From Hybos culiciformis (lineage: Eukaryota > Arthropoda > Insecta > Diptera > Hybotidae): a stretch of DNA of 64,000 nucleotides. The stretch lies in assembly GCA_964007475.1 (NCBI GenBank), contig OZ023275.1:8308001-8372000 (forward strand), in the 5' to 3' direction. Made by a program: the position numbers and the translations under genes. The notes under the pieces are model-generated. The model did no database searches, was not told where the DNA came from, and saw nothing but the letters and a program-made list of their open reading frames with translations. Of the stretch, positions 59,501 through 64,000 are shown in pieces. Numbering within the stretch: position 1 is the stretch's first letter; each line of letters starts with the position of its first letter.

Positions 59501-61373
59501 TGATAGTATTAATGTTATCTTACTATCAGAATGGTGATAAATATTATAAAACTTTGAATGATAAATTAAAAATATAAATAAAGATTATTATTTATATTCT
59601 TTCTATTAGATTTAAAAAAAAAATATTTTAAGAGAAAAATGAAATACCAAAAATATTTAATGATTATAAATGCATTATCATCACTTGAAAAAGAAATATT
59701 TAAATAAAAGTATAAAGTTTTTTTGTTTAAATTATAAAACAAGACTAATAAACAACTAAAATTTTGATCTTATCTTGTGTTTCTATTTAGAATTAATAGG
59801 TGTGTGAAATTATAAATACTTATTAATAATAACTAGTATTTAAGCCCGTTGTGTTTGAAAACACCAGGTATAGGGCTTCAATATAATCTTCTCGAAAAAG
59901 GCTTTACGTATTTTTATAAAACTTCAAGAGCTCAACAATGACCCTAATAGCGTAGCGTTTTAGGTAAGATCTAATGACGTAGAGCTGTTTATTATAATTT
60001 TTATGTACCTACCTAGCATAAATAAAATTGAATCAAATAAAAAAAAAAGATCGGAAATCTAGATGGTTGCCTGGTGCCCTACAAACATCCTTGATCTTTA
60101 AAGATGCTGCCGATTAAAATTTATTAAAAGAAAGAAATGCCGAACATACAAACAAACGTTGGTATCTATTATAATTATAAACCGAAACAAATCAAAAAAA
60201 AAAAGAAGTGAAAATAGGTTCTTAAAAGATAATACTACATAATTGTTAAGAAATTAATTTAATATTAAATAAAATACCTATATAGGGTAAAATGAATAAA
60301 AATAGCAACATATAAGCTTTTGTACCGTTTCCTGAATTCTGAAGGTGAAAAATTAATAACTTTCGAAAGCATTTTTTTCACTCTAGAATTCATTTATTTA
60401 AAAAAAATTTCTACGATACACATTATTATTATTTATAATATAATAAGAATTTATTATTTTTGCTATAAAAGAAAAATATGTTCTTTAACTTTCAATTTGC
60501 TTTTTTGTTAGCAATCAATACGATTTAAAAAATGAACTTGTTTTAAATGACATTTGAGAGATTTTTGTTTATCTAAATTGGTTAGTTAGGTAATTGATTT
60601 CTAAACACTAACAGAACATTAAGATATAAAGTGTACCTACCTACAATAATACCTATAACCTATTTTTCAATAATTATATCGCTTCATCCACAAGTAAAAC
60701 TAACAGACCACTGGTCGAACAATAAATATTTGTAGGTAGGTAGCCCATATTGTAACTTTACTAGCATACTTATACTTATACATTCCGAATTGAAATTTTT
60801 TCTAGCAAAAATTTCGGCGTAACTGCAGTTTACGTGACCCACTCAGAATCGGCTGAAACTTGGAAGGGGGGGTAAAGGCGGTGCCCAATCTTCCAAAACT
60901 GAAATCAGTTCTTGAGGCAAAGGCCCCGTTTCGGAGATACGGCCCCAAAAATTTTTCATATATTTTTGTATGGGAAATTTTTTTTTTTGACCGATTGGCC
61001 CTATTTTTGGGAAAAGGATAAAGGGGATGCACCAAAACAAGAGGGGTGGTGGGGGGCGGCGGGCGGGTGGTCTGGTGGTTGGTCAGTGGGATTTGCGGCT
61101 GGCGAAAAATCAAAGTGAAGTTTATAACAAAATTATATTCCACACCACTATCAAAACAAATGTTTAGGGTATATGTATTTAAAAATTAATCTATAGATAA
61201 TTTTCCATTGCTATTTACGTATTGAATCCGTATTCCCTTTTCGTTTACGGTACTTACTACTTAATACTTACACCGGTATATAATATTTCAGGACTTTGTT
61301 GAGGTTCTGGCATAGCAGAAAAGGCTCGCGATCTTGAGCCAATTTTCAAAGTAGATTTTAATATTCGTAACAT
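56504..61373 (-). CDS. Mitochondrial aldehyde dehydrogenase (ALDH2 type)
   Basis: The model has three exons on the minus strand: 61373-61272, 58686-58441 and 57697-56504. All junctions are phase 0 with GTAAGT donors, and the product is 513 residues, the usual length. The N-terminus [20 protein letters not shown] is Arg/Ser/Leu-rich without acidic residues, a typical mitochondrial presequence. It is followed by [13 protein letters not shown]. Catalytic elements are complete: PWNFP with Asn182, TGSTEVG for NAD binding, LELGGKSPN with general base Glu280, and MGQCCCAG with the nucleophile most likely Cys314. The C-terminus has [13 protein letters not shown]. It oxidises aldehydes (for example acetaldehyde and lipid aldehydes) to acids with NAD+ in the matrix. 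Intron 1 (about 2.6 kb) contains repeats, and a MITE lies just upstream of the start codon. Key residues are intact, so it should be active. Confidence 0.96.
59831..60185 (+). repeat. Possible dispersed repeat fragment
   Basis: It begins AACTAGTATTTAAGCCCGTTG and ends near ACATACAAACAAACGTTGG, with a G+C content higher than its surroundings. The start vaguely resembles the start of the repeat at 2144 (CTAGTCGAAATACCCGG). No terminal repeats are visible, so the call rests on composition and that weak resemblance. Confidence 0.35.
60811..61115 (+). repeat. Family C dispersed repeat, copy 2
   Basis: It shares CACTCAGAAT-GGCTGAAACTTGG, GGCGGTGCCCAA, CTGAAATCAGTTCTTG and GTTTCGGAGATA with the copies at 48094-48247 (inverted) and 63804-64000. 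It extends into GTATGGGAAATTT and a GC-rich end. It is inside ALDH intron 1. The open frames on both strands here are compositional. Confidence 0.85.
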
Positions 61374-61501
61374 TTTTTTAAAGTTTTATTTATGAACGTA
61401 AATGAAAAAAATATTTTTTTCCTGAATACGCGAAAATTAACACATCCAATTCACTAAAAAAAATACTTAAAACTGAAATAACGAAAAAGAAATTAATAGC
61501 T
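61374..61501 (-). promoter_or_regulatory. ALDH proximal upstream region
   Basis: Only 128 bp lie between the ALDH start codon and the MITE at 61502. This leaves little room for a promoter and 5' UTR unless the transcription start is inside or beyond the MITE. No core motif is obvious. Confidence 0.35.
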
Positions 61502-61870
61502 CTGTTTAACTGGACGCGACGGACGCGACGGACGTGACGTTAAAGACGTAAGAAATATTAAATGTATGGAAGTGTATGGAGACGGTTTAACTGGACGTTG
61601 ACGTTAACGACGCGACGTTGACGACGTAAAAAATTAAATCTATTTTAACTTTTTACGTTAAGGACGTTGATAATCAAAGCATTCTGTTTTAATGCCCGAA
61701 TAAATAATAAATTTATTTGAAAAAAGTAGTGAAAGTTGTTTTGTTTACCAAAGCTTACTTTTTAGTTTTACAACGTTGAAGACGTCCAGTATAACTGCAA
61801 AAAATTTAATCACAACGTCTCTCACGTTTGTAACGTCACCGTCGGTTCCGTCACGTCCAGTTAAACACAG
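61502..61870. mobile_element. ACGT-rich MITE upstream of ALDH
   Basis: The left end is CTGTTTAACTGGACGCGACGG. The right end, read inward on the minus strand, is CTGTGTTTAACTGGACGTGA. The two are the same motif, with two bases missing on the left. The subterminal regions are rich in GACG/ACGT words, and TTTAACTGGACG recurs internally at about 61583. No coding capacity and no unambiguous target duplication. Confidence 0.75.
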
Positions 61871-62390
61871 CGGTAAGAATTGAGAATGATGCGAAAATGA
61901 AAATAAGTATAATAATGCTGCAGATAGTGTCAACCCAAGTGACGTATAATTGTAAGAACCGCGCCGTCAAAAAGTTATATTTTATAAATGTCATATAAAA
62001 GTGCTTCTCACAAAAAATTGTTTATAATATTTATAAACTAACACTAGCAACGGAACGAAATACAAATGGAGTACTATTTATATTTTATATTTATTCTTAA
62101 TTCTTATTAATTCTAATACATTAATAGAGTTCAATTTTACACCGCCAACTGTGTATACATTTTTTTGCAATAACTTTCTAAGCCAGATGCGTACACGTCC
62201 ATTGTGTCTGCATAACTGCATGCAAAACAATAACAAACATTCATGATTCAATCACAATTTCAATATTCACAGTCACAGAGGATAAATCCAAGGCTTAGGT
62301 TACGTAGTTGCGACAAATAGTTTTTAATTTTAAATTTATTTTAAAAAATGAAATCTAATTTCTAATGTGTAAACGACACGATTTTATATA

Positions 62391-62742
62391 AGGCCTTCTC
62401 CCTGAAAAAAAATTTAAGAATTTGAAATTCATCCATTTCAAATTCCTAATGTATTTTGTTAGTGTACATTTTTTTGTTGTTGTGAATTTCAAATACACGC
62501 CTCAGAGCGTGTATTTGAAATTCATGAATTTGAAATATCATTACTGTCAAAATAAAAAAAAAAAACAAACAAAATAAACTTCAAAATTGATATTTTAAAA
62601 ATATTTTAAAAATTAGAAAAAAAAAAGTAAAAAATGCGTTCCCGAAAACTTTTTTTTGAAATTAAATTACACTAACAAAATACATTAGGAATTTGAAATG
62701 TAGAATTTCAAAATCTTAAATTTTTTTCAAGGGAGAAGGCCT
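62391..62742. mobile_element. Palindromic MITE with long TIRs
   Basis: Left (62391-62470) and right (62655-62742) arms match over about 75 bp with few differences. AGGCCTTCTCCCT opens the left and AGGGAGAAGGCCT closes the right, with ATTTCAAATTCCTAATGTAT and TTTTGTTAGTGTA further in. ATA occurs on both outer sides, a possible short duplication. The core holds another hairpin (GAATTTCAAATACACGC, loop, GCGTGTATTTGAAATTC). Confidence 0.85.
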
Positions 62743-63012
62743 ATACACAATTTTTAAAAATTAAATAGATTATCAAATTCTGTATCATTTTAAAATTTTG
62801 TGATATAGCAAACAATTTTAATGTGCATGTGATCGGTAAGTTGTATTTACAATCGTAAATTTAGCTCGGTAAATGGTATATTACATGCGTCAATAAATAC
62901 ACATGTAATTATTTAATTAAGTAAATTTTATTTACATTCTCCGTATTACGTAAATTTTATTTACTTACTTCATTTTGAACTTTTGTTTATTTTTTGCATT
63001 GCAAATGTATTG

Positions 63013-63240
63013 ATTGCAACTACCTCTCACATGCACATTAAAACAGTATACAAAACATGTTAATAAAATTTGTTATACAGCTCGTTATGTATATACACAA
63101 AAAACACATGGACATTGTCAATATTATATCACTCGACCTAACGGTCTCGTGATATCAGTATTGACTCGTGTCTATGTGTTTTTGTGTATACACAACTCGT
63201 TGTAATAACAAATTTTCTTAACATGTGTTGTAATCTATTA
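63013..63240 (+). mobile_element. Palindromic MITE, family A copy 2
   Basis: It is the opposite-orientation relative of the element at 7640-7867. It starts TTGCAACTACCTCTC, passes ATTAAAACAGTATA and AAATTTGTTATACAGCTCG, turns at about 63133-63150 (ACTCGACCTAACGGTCTCGT), and returns to AACTCGTTGTAATAACAAAT. The two copies differ by substitutions and small indels, so they are independent old insertions. Confidence 0.8.
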
Positions 63241-63803
63241 TTCACATTTTTGTCGTTCATGAAATAATTGAATAAGGTGGTCGGTCGTACTTGAAAAAAT
63301 GGTTCATACATCACCAACACTAAGTATCAGCCGTGTAGTTGAAATGTAAACAAAACTTTTCGTAGGAATAATAAATAAAAAATTCCCACTAGTTTTAAAA
63401 TTTTTGTTCGCTATGTTGGTCGGTTTGGTAGTGATTTTTGTTGCCTTTTTTTGTTATGTTTTAAACATTAAAAATAAATTTAAATTCAATAATAATGAAG
63501 ATAAATTAATAAAAAATAAGTTTTTTATTAGTTTATTAAAAAAAATTAATTTTAAATGTCCAAAATAAAATAAAAATCCTTTCTAGGAAATTTTTCTCCC
63601 TAACCTAACTACCTACAGGTGGATTTTTAGTGGTTATTGTTTTTTTTTACAAAAAAGAAATGAAATTATTTCATTTTAATGTACCCATTTTCATAAAAAT
63701 AAATTAAAAATAATTTTTAAAAAATTATTGAAATGTTGAAATAAAAAAAATTATCAAAAAAATAATGATTGAATAATTGGCTAAAGTGGTGTTTCCTTGA
63801 AAC
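63241..63803. other. Non-coding A/T-rich stretch
   Basis: No gene or bounded repeat recognised between the family A MITE and the family C repeat. Confidence 0.5.
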
Positions 63804-64000
63804 TATCAGAATGGGCTGAAACTTGGAGGGGGGGTAGAGGCGGTGTCCAAACTTCCGAAACTGAAATCAGTTTTTGGGGCTCGGGCCCCGTTTCGGAGAT
63901 AGAGCCACCCAAAGTTTTCGTACATTTTGTATGGGCAATTTTTTTTTTTTGCTCGATTTGCTCCATTTTTTTGTACAGAGTGTAGGGGTGCCCCAAAACA
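63804..64000 (+). repeat. Family C dispersed repeat, copy 3, cut by window end
   Basis: The shared words are in the same order as copy 2: CAGAATGGGCTGAAACTTGG, GGTAGAGGCGGTG, CTGAAATCAGTTTTTGG, GTTTCGGAGATAG and GTATGGGCAATTT, then GTAGGGGTGCCCCAAAACA at the end. It continues beyond the window. Confidence 0.85.

Larger units (their letters stand above)
58687..61271 (-). other. ALDH intron 1
   Basis: A 2.6-kb intron with a TA microsatellite at about 58914-58933, a possible old repeat fragment at 59831-60185 and family C repeat copy 2 at 60811-61115. No nested gene is seen. Confidence 0.8.

Noticed and set aside
60802..61143. Proline-rich frames on both strands
   Set aside because: They lie within family C repeat copy 2 inside ALDH intron 1, and similar frames occur by the same cause at 48047 and 63781.

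Overview
The window is a piece of an A+T-rich arthropod, most likely insect, nuclear genome. The evidence is spliced genes with GT-AG introns, animal-specific families (a Dok adaptor, a mitochondrial ALDH2-type dehydrogenase, a ZGPAT-type zinc-finger/G-patch protein), many MITE-like DNA transposons with clear target-site duplications, and an endogenised bunyavirus-like nucleoprotein gene. I cannot name the species.

Layout. From 1 to about 31.6 kb the sequence is almost gene-free and A/T-rich. It holds one convincing orphan first exon on the minus strand (17027-17416) and several mobile elements: a degenerate internally repeated element (2.1-3.2 kb), a palindromic MITE (7.64-7.87 kb), a hAT relic containing two further nested elements (9.45-10.59 kb) and a hAT MITE (20.44-21.08 kb). 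The Dok gene (+) runs from 31.67 to 40.25 kb across a 6.3-kb first intron. A divergent pair follows: DNLZ/Zim17-type mitochondrial Hsp70 escort protein (-, 42.5-43.25 kb) and the SRAP-domain DNA-protein crosslink protein HMCES (+, 44.03-45.90 kb).

From 47.7 to 52.1 kb lies a dense mobile-element island. In order it contains a hAT MITE, a fragment of a repeat family seen three times in the window, two nested foldback elements with 9-bp direct repeats, another short inverted-repeat element, an intact 290-codon phenuivirus/tenuivirus-like nucleoprotein ORF (-), and a GC-rich hAT MITE just upstream of it.

The right end carries ZGPAT (+, 53.6-55.6 kb) convergent with mitochondrial aldehyde dehydrogenase (-, 56.5-61.4 kb), then more MITEs, one of them in the ALDH upstream region.

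The host genes do not form a pathway. They are ordinary neighbours: signalling adaptor, mitochondrial chaperone co-factor, genome maintenance, RNA/transcription factor and mitochondrial metabolism. The most unusual content is the intact viral nucleoprotein gene embedded in a transposon cluster, next to foldback elements whose arms are built from short tandem or palindromic units. All exon models come from reading frame and splice consensus by eye, without transcript evidence.
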